Positions 34,365 to 42,681 of a stretch of 64,000 nt of DNA are shown in pieces; the stretch's first letter is position 1; each line of letters opens with the position of its first letter. The position numbers and the translations under genes are program-made. The stretch is from Polyangium sp. 6x1. Its GTDB lineage: Bacteria; Myxococcota_A; Polyangia; Polyangiales; Polyangiaceae. The notes beneath the pieces were generated by a model, which was not told where the DNA came from, searched no databases, and saw nothing but the letters and a program-made list of their open reading frames with translations. The stretch lies in contig NZ_JARZHH010000001.1 in the NCBI RefSeq assembly GCF_029946515.1, positions 496,001-560,000 on the forward strand, in the 5' to 3' direction.

Positions 34365-36521
34365 CTAGGCTCGGCGCCTTCGACGCGAGATCCCCCACGC
34401 GAGCGCGGCGAACGCATACAACCCGAGCCCCGGCGCGGCTCCGTCCCCGAGGCGGCAACCACAACCGTCCTCGGCCCCGCCGCCCGCGCCATTGCCGCCT
34501 CCGCCATTGCCACCGGCGCCGTCGCCACCCGCGCTGCTCGACGAGGCCCCGGAGCCGCCGTCGGGCAATCCGCCGTCCGGAAGCGGACCCACGCCTCCTC
34601 GCTCGAACGCGCCGAGATCGGGCGCCGCGCCGACCACGAATCGATCGTTGATGCCCTCGATCACCACGCCGACGTCGACGAGCCCGCTCCCCTCCACCGG
34701 CGTGAAATCGCCGCCCTCCGCGTCCTCGTACTTCGGCTCGACCTCGAAACCGTGGCTCTCGATCGTGCCCGAGGCCGCGAGCTCCGCGATGTTCGCGTAT
34801 TTCACGTCGAGCCATTTCACGAACCGCGGCGTCCCGTCGAGGATGTCCGTGTAGAGATCGTCCCAGTCGAGGTCCACGGGCCCGCTCGGCGTGATGCTGC
34901 TCTCGATGACGTAGCGGTGCGAGGTCCAGATGTTGTTCCGCGTGATCAGATTCGCGAAGGGAATCGTCGGGGCGATCGCCTGCGCTTCCGAGAGCCCCGC
35001 GGCCGGCCGGCTCGTCGTGTGGTACACGAGCATGAATCCCTGCGAGCCGTTGTTCACCTTGAGCGCGTGCTCCTTGAAACCATCGATCACGTTCCGCACC
35101 ACGAACAGCGGGCCGACCGCGATCGGCGCGAGCGAGACGCCGTTCAGCACCCCGCGCATGTGGTTGTTCCAGAAGCGCACGTTCACACAGGCGCCCTCGG
35201 GCTCGAGCCCGTCGTCGCCGTGCTCCGCGAGCACGTTCTCGTATACGTCCGTATCCGGGGCGATCGTCTCCGAAGAATCATCGAAATCCCCCACGTAGAC
35301 CCCATTGAACGTCCCGGAGAGCTGGTTTCTCCGGACGACGTTCGCGGCGCCGCCCGTGATGCTGATGGCGCTCGCCTCGGGGGTATGGGTTTTGACGGAG
35401 CCCCAGGGCCACGACCAGATGCTCGTATCGCGGACGACGTTGTCCTCGATGACGTTCTCCGCCGCGAGGGGCCTGCGCACGCGGACGCCGGCGTTCATGT
35501 GGTGAATGTCGTTTTTCCGGACCCACGCGCGCGCCGTGTCGCGCACGTCGATGCCCGCCCCCTCGGCGTCGGCGCCGAGATACCGGATCTCGAAGCCCTC
35601 GATCACGACGTCGGTGACGGTGTCGAGAAGAATGCCGACGTTGCGGATGGCCACGTGAATCGCATGCCCGGCCGGCGATCCGCCGTCGGGGAGCTTCAAG
35701 TAAATCCTGCCTGCGGCGGCGTCGACGTAGAAACCGCCGGCGAGCCCCGCGGCGGCCGATTGCAGGTCCGCGAGCGAACCGTAGTCGTAGAGGCGCGTAT
35801 CGTCGACGGCGACATACTGCGACGCCCCGGAGAACGGCGCCGAGTAGATCCCATTGCCTTCCGATTGAAAGGCCGCCCCGTCCTCCAGCGCCGGGTCGGA
35901 TCCGTCGACGATCGCGCCCGGCTCGGCGACGAACCAGACCGGGTTTCCCGCGGCGCCGCCGTGGTTGCCCTCGACCGTCACGGTCTCGCGATAGACCCCG
36001 GCCGCGACGTGCACGACCGTCCCCGGCCCGGCCGCGGCCGCCGCGGCGCCGATGCTCTTGAACGGCGAGGCTTGCGAGCCGTCGTTTCCATCCGAGCCAT
36101 TCTTCACGTCCACGTAAAGCTGCTTGCTCCCCTTCGGCGGAGGCGCGTCGTCGCGCGTGCGGATCGTCCCCATCACCTCCTCGGGTCCGCCGTTGTCGGG
36201 ATCGTCGAGCGTAACCCGCACCTCGTATTCGGTCGCGGGTTCCAGGAAGAGCGCGCTGCCGCGGCGCCCGCCGGGCGTGCGGAGGAGCGGATGGCCGGGC
36301 GTGAAGCTCGCGTCGCCGGCCTTGCGGAACGCGAGCTTCACGGCGGCGTCGCCGTCGTCGTCCCCCGTCAGCGCGGCCGTGACGCCCACGGCGTGAATCG
36401 TGGGCCGGAGCGTGAGGTTGCCGAGCGTCGACGTATCCGCGGCGCGGGCGGCGCCGGCGCTACCGACGAACAGCAGGAAGAGGGAAGAGGCGAGAACCGG
36501 GCGTGGAGCGTATCGAAGCAT
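34365..36521 (-). CDS. Secreted right-handed beta-helix protein with MYXO-CTERM-like tail
   Basis: 718 residues from ATG 36521 (a TTG at 36542 would add 7). A signal peptide (VLASSLFLLFVGSAGAARAA) is followed by a fibronectin-like segment (about 40-130), a Pro-rich hinge, then a DUF1565-type opening (LYVDVKNGSDGNDGSQASPF and KSIGAAAAAAGPGTVVHVAA) and a parallel beta-helix (about 160-600) with many N-x-I/V turns (YRETVTVEGN, NDIHHMNAGVRVRRP, NVVRRNQLSGTFNGVYVG). This fold is typical of pectate-lyase-like or glycan-binding surface proteins. The tail has a Gly/Ser linker, DGCGCRLGD, one helix (LYAFAALAWGI) and SRRRRRA. No catalytic residue set is certain. Confidence 0.88.
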   Translation of the reverse strand: MLRYAPRPVLASSLFLLFVGSAGAARAADTSTLGNLTLRPTIHAVGVTAALTGDDDGDAAVKLAFRKAGDASFTPGHPLLRTPGGRRGSALFLEPATEYEVRVTLDDPDNGGPEEVMGTIRTRDDAPPPKGSKQLYVDVKNGSDGNDGSQASPFKSIGAAAAAAGPGTVVHVAAGVYRETVTVEGNHGGAAGNPVWFVAEPGAIVDGSDPALEDGAAFQSEGNGIYSAPFSGASQYVAVDDTRLYDYGSLADLQSAAAGLAGGFYVDAAAGRIYLKLPDGGSPAGHAIHVAIRNVGILLDTVTDVVIEGFEIRYLGADAEGAGIDVRDTARAWVRKNDIHHMNAGVRVRRPLAAENVIEDNVVRDTSIWSWPWGSVKTHTPEASAISITGGAANVVRRNQLSGTFNGVYVGDFDDSSETIAPDTDVYENVLAEHGDDGLEPEGACVNVRFWNNHMRGVLNGVSLAPIAVGPLFVVRNVIDGFKEHALKVNNGSQGFMLVYHTTSRPAAGLSEAQAIAPTIPFANLITRNNIWTSHRYVIESSITPSGPVDLDWDDLYTDILDGTPRFVKWLDVKYANIAELAASGTIESHGFEVEPKYEDAEGGDFTPVEGSGLVDVGVVIEGINDRFVVGAAPDLGAFERGGVGPLPDGGLPDGGSGASSSSAGGDGAGGNGGGGNGAGGGAEDGCGCRLGDGAAPGLGLYAFAALAWGISRRRRRA

Positions 36522-36595
36522 GGGCAGGCATGCTACGCGCAACCGGGACGGAGCGAAAAGAGAATTTCAATCCGTTCCGGGCGCACCGCAAAAAA

Positions 36596-36609
36596 GCGGG
36601 ATTTCCCGC
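36596..36609. promoter_or_regulatory. Perfect 6-2-6 dyad upstream of the Met-rich gene
   Basis: GCGGGA-TT-TCCCGC lies 61 bases before the start of 36670. A dimeric regulator site or a short hairpin are both possible; nothing distinguishes them from sequence. Confidence 0.35.
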
Positions 36610-36669
36610 ATTGCGATTCGCGCGTGGGCCGGGTATGAGCCAGAGAACGACGGAAAAGGAGACCGAGCC

Positions 36670-37155
36670 ATGACGAACGCAATGCCCGCCATGAACATGC
36701 CGATGCCCATGATGCCCTCGTCGATGCCCATGATGGGCTCGCCCATGCACGGAATGCCCATGATGAACATGATGCCCGGCATGACCGGAATGCCCGGCAT
36801 GATGCCCGGCATGATGCCCGGCATGATGGGCATGATGCCCGGCATGATGCCCGGCATGATGGGCATGGGCATGATGCCCGGCATGATGAACATGATGCCC
36901 ATGATGGGCATGATGCCCAGCATGATGGGCATGGGCATGATGCCCATGATGTGTCGTATGACCTATGAAATGACCAAGGACGGAATCACCTGCAAATTGA
37001 CCCCGGGCGAAGGCACCTCCATGGACATGATGAAGGAGCGCTGCGAGGCCATGGCGCGCATGATGTCCGCCGGCATGCCCATGATGATGATGTGCGGCGG
37101 GATGCCGATGATGATGTGTCTGCCCAGCCTGCCCAGCACGATGCCGGCGAAGTGA
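36670..37155 (+). CDS. Methionine-rich (about 41%) protein with Cys/Met motifs
   Basis: 161 residues from ATG 36670, with AAGGAG at 36655-36660. By my count 66 of 161 residues are Met. The N-terminal 100 residues are a run of GMMPGMMPGMM-type repeats encoded by ATGATGCCCGGC units. The C-terminal 60 residues form a more ordered part (MTYEMTKDGITCKLTPGEG, MKERCEAMARMMSAGMP) with five Cys, ending MMMMCGGMPMMMCLPSLPS. Met-rich motifs bind Cu(I) and Ag(I) through thioethers, so a copper store or chaperone is a reasonable inference; no copper gene adjoins. No signal peptide, so probably cytoplasmic. Not a known family to me. Confidence 0.75.
   Translation: MTNAMPAMNMPMPMMPSSMPMMGSPMHGMPMMNMMPGMTGMPGMMPGMMPGMMGMMPGMMPGMMGMGMMPGMMNMMPMMGMMPSMMGMGMMPMMCRMTYEMTKDGITCKLTPGEGTSMDMMKERCEAMARMMSAGMPMMMMCGGMPMMMCLPSLPSTMPAK
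36760..36953 (+). repeat. Tandem ATGATGCCCGGC repeats inside the Met-rich gene
   Basis: A 12-bp unit ATGATGCCCGGC and its variants repeat about a dozen times in frame, coding for MMPG/MMGM. The array is coding, not CRISPR: units abut without unique spacers. Confidence 0.85.
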
Positions 37156-37179
37156 CCCGCGCGGCGGGCCGCTCCCCGT

Positions 37180-37326
37180 TCACATCGCGGGCCAGACGGG
37201 CACCCAGAACCAGACGGGCACCCAGACGAGCATGACGGGCACGGGCTGGGCCTTCTGGCGCTGCTCGTCGGCGCGTTTCCTTCGCACCTCGTCGAGATCG
37301 ATTACACGAGCGCTGCGCTGGTTCAT
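37180..37326 (-). CDS. Very small protein with amphipathic basic start and Trp/Pro/Val tail
   Basis: 48 residues from ATG 37326, whose GGAGGG (in TTGGAGGGTCG) supports translation. The N-terminal half is a charged helix (MNQRSARVIDLDEVRRKRAD), and the C-terminal half is a short hydrophobic alternating stretch (PVMLVWVPVWFWVPVWPAM) with four Trp. It could be a membrane-associated or interaction peptide. It converges on 36670 with a 24-base gap and lies downstream of the zinc-ribbon gene 37424. Function unknown. Confidence 0.6.
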   Translation of the reverse strand: MNQRSARVIDLDEVRRKRADEQRQKAQPVPVMLVWVPVWFWVPVWPAM

Positions 37327-37423
37327 CGCACGACCCTCCAACAAAGCGTGGCGCCATCCACTATAACGGATGCCGTCCGTTCGAGCAAGCCTGTTCGAGG
37401 ATCGGGGCCCGCAGCAGCGGAGC

Positions 37424-37699
37424 TCAAGCGAGGCCGAGCTGCTTTTCCAGGGCCTCCACGGCATTTTTCGCGTCGAGGAGCGAGGATTTTCGCGCTTCTC
37501 GGTAGAGCCGGATCGCCTCGAACTTGTTGCCGGCGCGCAGCGCCTCGACGACCCCGGCCGGCAGCCCGCCGGGCCCGCTCGCCTGCGCGGCTCCGCCGGG
37601 CGCGCCGGGCCAGGCAAGAACGGCGCGGCAATAAAAACAAGAAGCGCTGCCTTCCTGCGCGGGCGCGCCACAGTTCGGGCAATGAACGGTGGAGACCAT
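37424..37699 (-). CDS. Zinc-ribbon protein with L7/L12 C-terminal-like domain
   Basis: 91 residues from ATG 37699. The N-terminal zinc ribbon has CPNCG and CFYC (Cys pairs about 11 residues apart). After a Gly/Pro/Ala linker (about 26-47) comes a helix-turn-helix unit VVEALRAGNKFEAIRLYREA-x-DAKNAVEALEKQLG that matches the C-terminal domain of ribosomal protein L7/L12, which binds translation factors. The fusion of a zinc ribbon with an L12-like module is found in small proteins of unknown role. No linked gene explains it, although the tiny 37326 gene follows. Confidence 0.78.
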   Translation of the reverse strand: MVSTVHCPNCGAPAQEGSASCFYCRAVLAWPGAPGGAAQASGPGGLPAGVVEALRAGNKFEAIRLYREARKSSLLDAKNAVEALEKQLGLA

Positions 37700-37817
37700 G
37701 GCAAAAGCCTACCCGAATCCCGCCACGAGGTCCGAGCTCGCGCATCCGCAGCACGTTTTTCCCTCCCGCCAAATCCTCCAGGCCCTTCGCGCGTCTTAGC
37801 CGGGCTCTGGAGCCGTC

Positions 37818-39254
37818 ATGAGAGATCTCGCGTTTCGTACGTCGATCCCCCTCCTCCTCGTCGCCATCGCCCTCTTCGTCCTCGGCTGCGGCCCCGCAGC
37901 GTCGCCGTCCGGCGCGCGGGATCCGAACGCGGTCCGCGTGGAAGCGCTCCTCGGATCGCCCATGCTCCTCGCGAACGGGGACAGCACGGTGTACGCCGTG
38001 CTCCGCATCTCCACGGCCGCGCGCCCCGCGCGTGAACGCGGCCCCGTGAACGTCGCGCTCGCCATCGACACCTCGGGCTCGATGGAGGGCGAGGGAATCG
38101 TGGCCGCGCGCCGCGCGAGCCTTCAGGTGATCGACTCGCTCAAGGACGGCGACCGGCTCGCGGTCGTCGTGTTTCATTCGAAGGCCGAGGTCCTCATCCC
38201 TTCGACCGAGCTCGACGACGAGGTCCGCGAGGAGGCGCGCCAGCGCATCGCGGCCATGGAGGCGCGCGGCACGACCGAAATGGCGGGCGGCCTCCAGACC
38301 GCGCTCGACGAGGTCGTCACGAATTACAACCCCCAAGGCGTCAACCGCGTCGTGCTCCTCGGCGACGGGATCCCGAACCAGGCGGGAAACCTCGAATACA
38401 CCGTGAAGCGGGCCACCGACCGAGGCGTCGCGATCACCACGCTCGGGCTCGGGCTCGATTACGACGAGACGCTCATGGGGAACATCGCGCAGCACTCCGG
38501 CGGGCGATACCGCTACATCGAGAACGCGGACAAACTGGCCGGCTTCTTCCGGGAGGAGCTCGATCGCCTCGACACGGTCTACGGCCGCCAGGCCTCCGTC
38601 ACGCTGACCCCCGGCCCTGGCGTGCGCATCGACGCGATCGTTGGCACGCAAATGATCTCCCCGGCCGGCGCCGCCTACGTGCCGCTCGGCGACATCGTGC
38701 GCGGCGACAGCCGCGACGTCGTCGTCCGCATGACGGTGACGCCTCGGAAGGCGGGCGTGCCGATCGAGCTGCTCGACGCGGTGCTCACGTTCGACGACGC
38801 GCTCGTGCAGGCCGGCCGCCTCGAACGCAGGCTCTACTTTGGCGCGCGCACGACGCTCGACGAGGGCGAGGTCGCGAAGACGAAAAACCCTGCGGTCGAC
38901 CTCTCGGCCGCGCTCGCCGAGGCGTCCGCGACGACGCTCCAGGCGCTGGAGCTCGGCAAGCAGGGCTCGTACGTGCGCGCGCGGGGGCTGCTCGAAAAAG
39001 GCGCCACGGCGGCGCTCGCGCAATCGAAGCGCACGCCGAGCGCCGAGCTCGACAAGCTCGCGGCGAACATGACCTCGGTCGCCAAGGACATGCCGGAGGC
39101 CGATCGCCCCGCCCCGACTCCATCTCCCTCCTCGGGGGAGTATGGCTACGAATTCTCGGACGACACCATGTCCACGCCCATGCCCGCGGAGGCCCCCTCC
39201 GTCGTTCGCAAGCGCAAAGAGGTCCACCAGAAGGCGGTCGACGCTCTTTATTGA
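37818..39254 (+). CDS. VWA-domain lipoprotein
   Basis: 478 residues, ATG 37818 with GGAG in CTGGAGCCGTC. The signal ends ALFVLGC (Cys 24). A leading beta segment precedes the VWA domain (about 75-250): NVALAIDTSGSMEGEG carries a full DxSxS MIDAS, then ARGTTEMAGGLQTALDEVV (Thr), VVLLGDGIPNQAGN (Asp), and GGRYRYIENADKLAGFFREE. A VWA-linked beta domain (about 255-345) follows, then a helical Ala/Ser-rich end. This is the canonical batA/YfbK-like architecture, a metal-dependent surface adhesion or complex-assembly protein. It precedes the dienelactone hydrolase gene by 29 bases. Confidence 0.9.
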   Translation: MRDLAFRTSIPLLLVAIALFVLGCGPAASPSGARDPNAVRVEALLGSPMLLANGDSTVYAVLRISTAARPARERGPVNVALAIDTSGSMEGEGIVAARRASLQVIDSLKDGDRLAVVVFHSKAEVLIPSTELDDEVREEARQRIAAMEARGTTEMAGGLQTALDEVVTNYNPQGVNRVVLLGDGIPNQAGNLEYTVKRATDRGVAITTLGLGLDYDETLMGNIAQHSGGRYRYIENADKLAGFFREELDRLDTVYGRQASVTLTPGPGVRIDAIVGTQMISPAGAAYVPLGDIVRGDSRDVVVRMTVTPRKAGVPIELLDAVLTFDDALVQAGRLERRLYFGARTTLDEGEVAKTKNPAVDLSAALAEASATTLQALELGKQGSYVRARGLLEKGATAALAQSKRTPSAELDKLAANMTSVAKDMPEADRPAPTPSPSSGEYGYEFSDDTMSTPMPAEAPSVVRKRKEVHQKAVDALY

Positions 39255-39283
39255 CGGGAGGATCCGCGCTAGCATGCGCGGCC

Positions 39284-40072
39284 ATGCCCATCGAGCTCGA
39301 CGGTTTTTCGCGCGAATCCTTCACCCACGACGGCGCCACCAAGGACGTCTATCGCCGCGGCAGCGGGCCCGGCGTCGTCGTCATGAGCGAGATGCCCGGC
39401 ATCACGCCCACGGTCATTCGTTTCGCCGAGCGCGTCGCCGCCGATGGATTCACCGTCTTCATGCCGCAGCTCTTCGGGACGCCGGGCAAACCGCTCTCCT
39501 TCCCCTACGCCATCTCCGAGCTCGCGCGCGCGTGCATCTCGCGCGAGTTCGCCGTCCTCGCGGCGAACGAATCGAGCCCCCTCGTCGATTGGCTGCGCGC
39601 GCTCTGCCATCACGTGCACGCCGAGCTCGGGGGCAAGGGCGTCGGCGCGATCGGCATGTGCATCACCGGCAATTTCGCGCTCGCGCTCATGGTCGATCCG
39701 GTGGTCGCGGCGCCCGTCCTCAGCCAGCCCTCGCTCCCGTTCGGAATCGGCACCGCTCGCCGCGCGGGCATGCACATCTCGGAGAGCGATCTCGCCGCCG
39801 TGAAGGAGCGCTGCGCGTCCGGCGCGCAGGTCCTCGCCATGCGATTCACGCACGACGCTCTTTGCCCGGGTGAGCGCTTCGTGTCCCTGCGCAAGGCGCT
39901 CGGCCCCGCACTCGAATCCATCGAGATCGACTCGGGCCCGGGCAACCGCTGGGGCCTCCCGCGGCGCGCCCACTCGGTCGTGACGAACGACCTCGTCGAC
40001 GAGGTCGGTCACCCCACGCGCCAGGCGCTCGACCGCGTGCTCGCCTTCTTCGGCGAGCGCCTGCGCGGATAA
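39284..40072 (+). CDS. Dienelactone hydrolase family protein
   Basis: 262 residues from ATG 39284. Alpha/beta-hydrolase fold of the dienelactone hydrolase family: GVVVMSEMPGITPTVIRFAE (strand 3 and following helix), GFTVFMPQLFG, the nucleophile elbow IGMCITGNFAL (G-x-C-x-G, with Cys as nucleophile), FTHDALCPGERF (acid Asp region) and a C-terminal His (EVGHPTRQAL) completing Cys-Asp-His. Family members hydrolyse lactones or esters such as maleylacetate precursors in aromatic degradation. The surrounding genes give no pathway, so the substrate is unknown. Cytoplasmic, no signal. Confidence 0.87.
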   Translation: MPIELDGFSRESFTHDGATKDVYRRGSGPGVVVMSEMPGITPTVIRFAERVAADGFTVFMPQLFGTPGKPLSFPYAISELARACISREFAVLAANESSPLVDWLRALCHHVHAELGGKGVGAIGMCITGNFALALMVDPVVAAPVLSQPSLPFGIGTARRAGMHISESDLAAVKERCASGAQVLAMRFTHDALCPGERFVSLRKALGPALESIEIDSGPGNRWGLPRRAHSVVTNDLVDEVGHPTRQALDRVLAFFGERLRG

Positions 40073-40075
40073 AGT

Positions 40076-40366
40076 CTAGCGCCCCGTTCGCCGCCGGAAG
40101 AGCCGCAGCGCGACGAACCCCATTGCCACGACAAACCCAGCCTCCACGGGCCCGGGCGCGTCGCCCGACTCGCCCACGCGGCACCCCGCGCACCCGCCCT
40201 GCGGCGGCGCGGACGGCGGCCCGGATGCATTCGTGTCGGTCGTCGACGGAGATGCAGAGCTCGAGCCTGCGGGCAGCGGGGTCGTATCCACCGGCGCTGC
40301 ATACATCGCCGGCGCGGGCACGAGCGGGCCGCTGTCGATACGCGTCTCGTTCTCGTCGCGCTGCAC
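40076..40366 (-). CDS. Short MYXO-CTERM-like tail fragment (possible remnant or small gene)
   Basis: About 96 codons from GTG 40366. The end has a linker (TDTNASGPPSAPPQ), GGCAGCRVGES, a hydrophobic helix (GFVVAMGFVALRLF) and RRRTGR, a MYXO-CTERM-type tail resembling that of the divergent DUF2330 protein at 40481. No signal peptide precedes it, so as it stands it cannot be exported. It may be a decayed C-terminal remnant, or translated only from another start. It lies in the 408-bp divergent gap of the DUF2330 gene, so this region is otherwise a promoter. Confidence 0.4.
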   Translation of the reverse strand: MQRDENETRIDSGPLVPAPAMYAAPVDTTPLPAGSSSASPSTTDTNASGPPSAPPQGGCAGCRVGESGDAPGPVEAGFVVAMGFVALRLFRRRTGR

Positions 40367-40480
40367 CAGGGCAGCAAGCTCGATCCCGCCGCGCTTTGCG
40401 AATGCAAGATCGCGGCGAGGTGGACATCGCGACGCGATTCCGGTAGCTCTGAAACGACACGACCTCCGGGAGGAAAAACC

Positions 40481-42055
40481 ATGCGCGCCGCCCTGCCCTG
40501 CGCTCTCCTTGCGCTCGCCGCCCTCGCCTCGCCGGCTCCCGCAGATGCCTTCTGTGGCTTCTACGTGAGCGGGGCCGATTCGAAGCTGTACAATAACGCC
40601 ACCCTGGTCGTCCTCATGCGCGACGGCACCCGCACGGTGCTCTCGATGCAAAACAACTACCAGGGCCCGCCCGAGGATTTCGCGATGGTCGTCCCGGTGC
40701 CGGTCGTCCTCGCCAAGGAGAACGTGAAGACCCTGCCCGCCGAGGTCTTCGGCCGCGTCGATCGGCTCGCGGCGCCGCGGCTCGTCGAATACTGGGAGCA
40801 GGATCCTTGTTACATGCCGAGCCGCGACCTGGAGTCCACGGTCGAATATGCGCTCAAGCCCACGGAAGACGTGGGGGGCGCGGAAGAAGAGGCGGAGCGC
40901 CACGGCGTGAAGATCGAGGCGCGCTTCAGCGTCGGCGAATACAACGTCCTCATCCTGAGCGCCCAGGACTCGCTCGGGCTCGATACGTTCCTGCGCGGCC
41001 AGAAGTACAAGATCCCCGCGGGCGCGGAGCCCTACCTGCGCCCGTACGTGACCGCCGGAAGCAAGTTCTTCGTGGCCAAGGTCGACGCGAAGAAGATCCG
41101 CTTCGAGAATGGCATGGCGCAACTCTCGCCGCTCCGGTTCCATTACGACAGCGAGACCTTCAACCTGCCCGTGCGCCTCGGCCTCATCAACTCGGCCGGC
41201 ACGCAGGACCTCATCGTCCACGTCCTCGCCCGCTCGCGCTACGAGGTCGCGAATTACGAGAACTACGCCATTCCCACGAACATCCGGGTCAAGGAGCCTG
41301 TCAAGCAGAGCTTCGGCTCGTTTTACGCGACGCTCTTCGACAAGGTCCTCGAAAAGCACCCGCGGTCCGTGGTCACGGAGTACGCCTGGGACGCGGGCTC
41401 CTGCGATCCCTGCCCCGAGCCGCCGCTCGACGTCGCCGACCTCGCGACCCTCGGCGCCGACGTCCTGCCCGCGTACGAGGGCCAGAGCGAAGTGCCGCCC
41501 GAGGTCGCGAACGCCTTCACGTTGACGCGCCTCCACGTCCGGTACGACAAGAGCGCCCTCGGCGAAGATCTGGTTTTTCGCGCCGCACCGCCGATCCGCG
41601 GCGGCAATGGCGTCCCCGATCCGGAGGGCAAGATGGAGCCGGGCGCGATGTCGAGCGGCAACAACAGCTTCCAGGGCCGTTACGTCATCCTCCACCCGTG
41701 GGAAGGGCCCATCGAATGCAAGGAGCCTCGGCGCGGAATCTGGGGTGGACCGATCAAACAGATCGCGGGCAACGGCGCGACGCAGGTCGCCACCAATACC
41801 GCGTTTGCCCCGCGCGGCGTCGAGCTCGCGACGCTCCTCGATTCCTCGGAGGGCGTCCTCGATTCCGAGGGAGCAAAGCTGCCGAGCGGCCCGGTCACGG
41901 AAGCGCCTTTGCCGACGTTGCCCCCGAAGGGCGGCTGCGCGAGCTGCACGACGTCGAGCTCGCGCGATGGCCTCGAAGCGATCTTCGGGGCCGTCGCGGC
42001 TGCGGTGGCCATGGTGCTGCGCGCCTCCACGCGCTCGAAGCGCGGCGCGGGCTGA
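40481..42055 (+). CDS. DUF2330 domain secreted protein with MYXO-CTERM-like tail
   Basis: 524 residues, ATG 40481 with GGGAGG at 40468-40473. A signal peptide (LLALAALASPAPADA) cuts before FCGFYVSGADSKLYNN, the typical DUF2330 opening. The body matches DUF2330 (TRTVLSMQNNYQGPPEDFAM, PRSVVTEYAWDAGSCDPCPE, then FTLTRLHVRY). The tail has a Pro/Gly linker, GGCASC, a hydrophobic helix (IFGAVAAAVAMVL) and an Arg/Lys end, so it is a MYXO-CTERM-like surface protein. Members are common in myxobacteria and of unknown function. Convergent with the response regulator gene at 42065. Confidence 0.93.
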   Translation: MRAALPCALLALAALASPAPADAFCGFYVSGADSKLYNNATLVVLMRDGTRTVLSMQNNYQGPPEDFAMVVPVPVVLAKENVKTLPAEVFGRVDRLAAPRLVEYWEQDPCYMPSRDLESTVEYALKPTEDVGGAEEEAERHGVKIEARFSVGEYNVLILSAQDSLGLDTFLRGQKYKIPAGAEPYLRPYVTAGSKFFVAKVDAKKIRFENGMAQLSPLRFHYDSETFNLPVRLGLINSAGTQDLIVHVLARSRYEVANYENYAIPTNIRVKEPVKQSFGSFYATLFDKVLEKHPRSVVTEYAWDAGSCDPCPEPPLDVADLATLGADVLPAYEGQSEVPPEVANAFTLTRLHVRYDKSALGEDLVFRAAPPIRGGNGVPDPEGKMEPGAMSSGNNSFQGRYVILHPWEGPIECKEPRRGIWGGPIKQIAGNGATQVATNTAFAPRGVELATLLDSSEGVLDSEGAKLPSGPVTEAPLPTLPPKGGCASCTTSSSRDGLEAIFGAVAAAVAMVLRASTRSKRGAG

Positions 42056-42064
42056 TCACGACAC

Positions 42065-42448
42065 CTACACGAAGGAGCGCCTCTGGAGCGCTGCGCGCAG
42101 CTCGGCGACGAAGGCCTCGTCGGTGACGTCTTTCGGCACCGCCCCGTGGGCGCCCAGGGCTCGCGCCATCCGGGCGAGCACGTTCGCCTCCATGTTGCTG
42201 CAAAGCAGGACGCGGACCTCGCCGAGCCCGATCGAATCGCGGATCATGCGGATCACGCTCGAACCGTCGAGCTTCGGCATGTTCACGTCGAGCAGCACGA
42301 GGTCGCAGCGCATGTCGCGTATCGCCTGGAGGAAACCCAGGGGTCCGCGGTGAAATCGCGCCTCGAATCCCATCTCCGCGAGCCTCTGCACGGCGCTCTC
42401 CCCGAACCTCGCGTCGTCGTCGATGACGAGGACCCGCGTACGTCTCAT
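42065..42448 (-). CDS. Stand-alone response-regulator receiver domain
   Basis: 127 residues from ATG 42448 (an upstream ATG at 42574 is possible but not better supported). A single CheY-like receiver: VLVIDDDARF (acidic pocket), phospho-acceptor Asp54 in LLDVNMPKLDG, Ser84 (LLCSN) and Lys106 (AVPKD). No output domain. Such one-domain regulators pass phosphoryl groups in phosphorelays or bind partners. No histidine kinase is adjacent, so the kinase partner is elsewhere. Confidence 0.88.
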   Translation of the reverse strand: MRRTRVLVIDDDARFGESAVQRLAEMGFEARFHRGPLGFLQAIRDMRCDLVLLDVNMPKLDGSSVIRMIRDSIGLGEVRVLLCSNMEANVLARMARALGAHGAVPKDVTDEAFVAELRAALQRRSFV

Positions 42449-42681
42449 GAGGCCGCTGCTGCCCCTTCCCGAGCGCGGGGCGCCCTCCTCCTCGGCCCGG
42501 CTGCCGTGCGACGGGAGGACGCTCGCAAAACCAATTGGAGTGAAGCTACGTGAAAGGCGTTTCGTATCATTCATGAGATCCGGAGCGCTCGGGCTCCGTG
42601 ACCCCGGTTGTATCCCGCCCCCTACGGGTCGGCCATGAGACCAAGGTCCCATGGCCGGTGCGTCGACGCACAAGCGCGCGA

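Noticed and set aside
36760-36953. Possible CRISPR array
   Set aside because: Units abut without spacers and stay in one coding frame; no cas genes are near.
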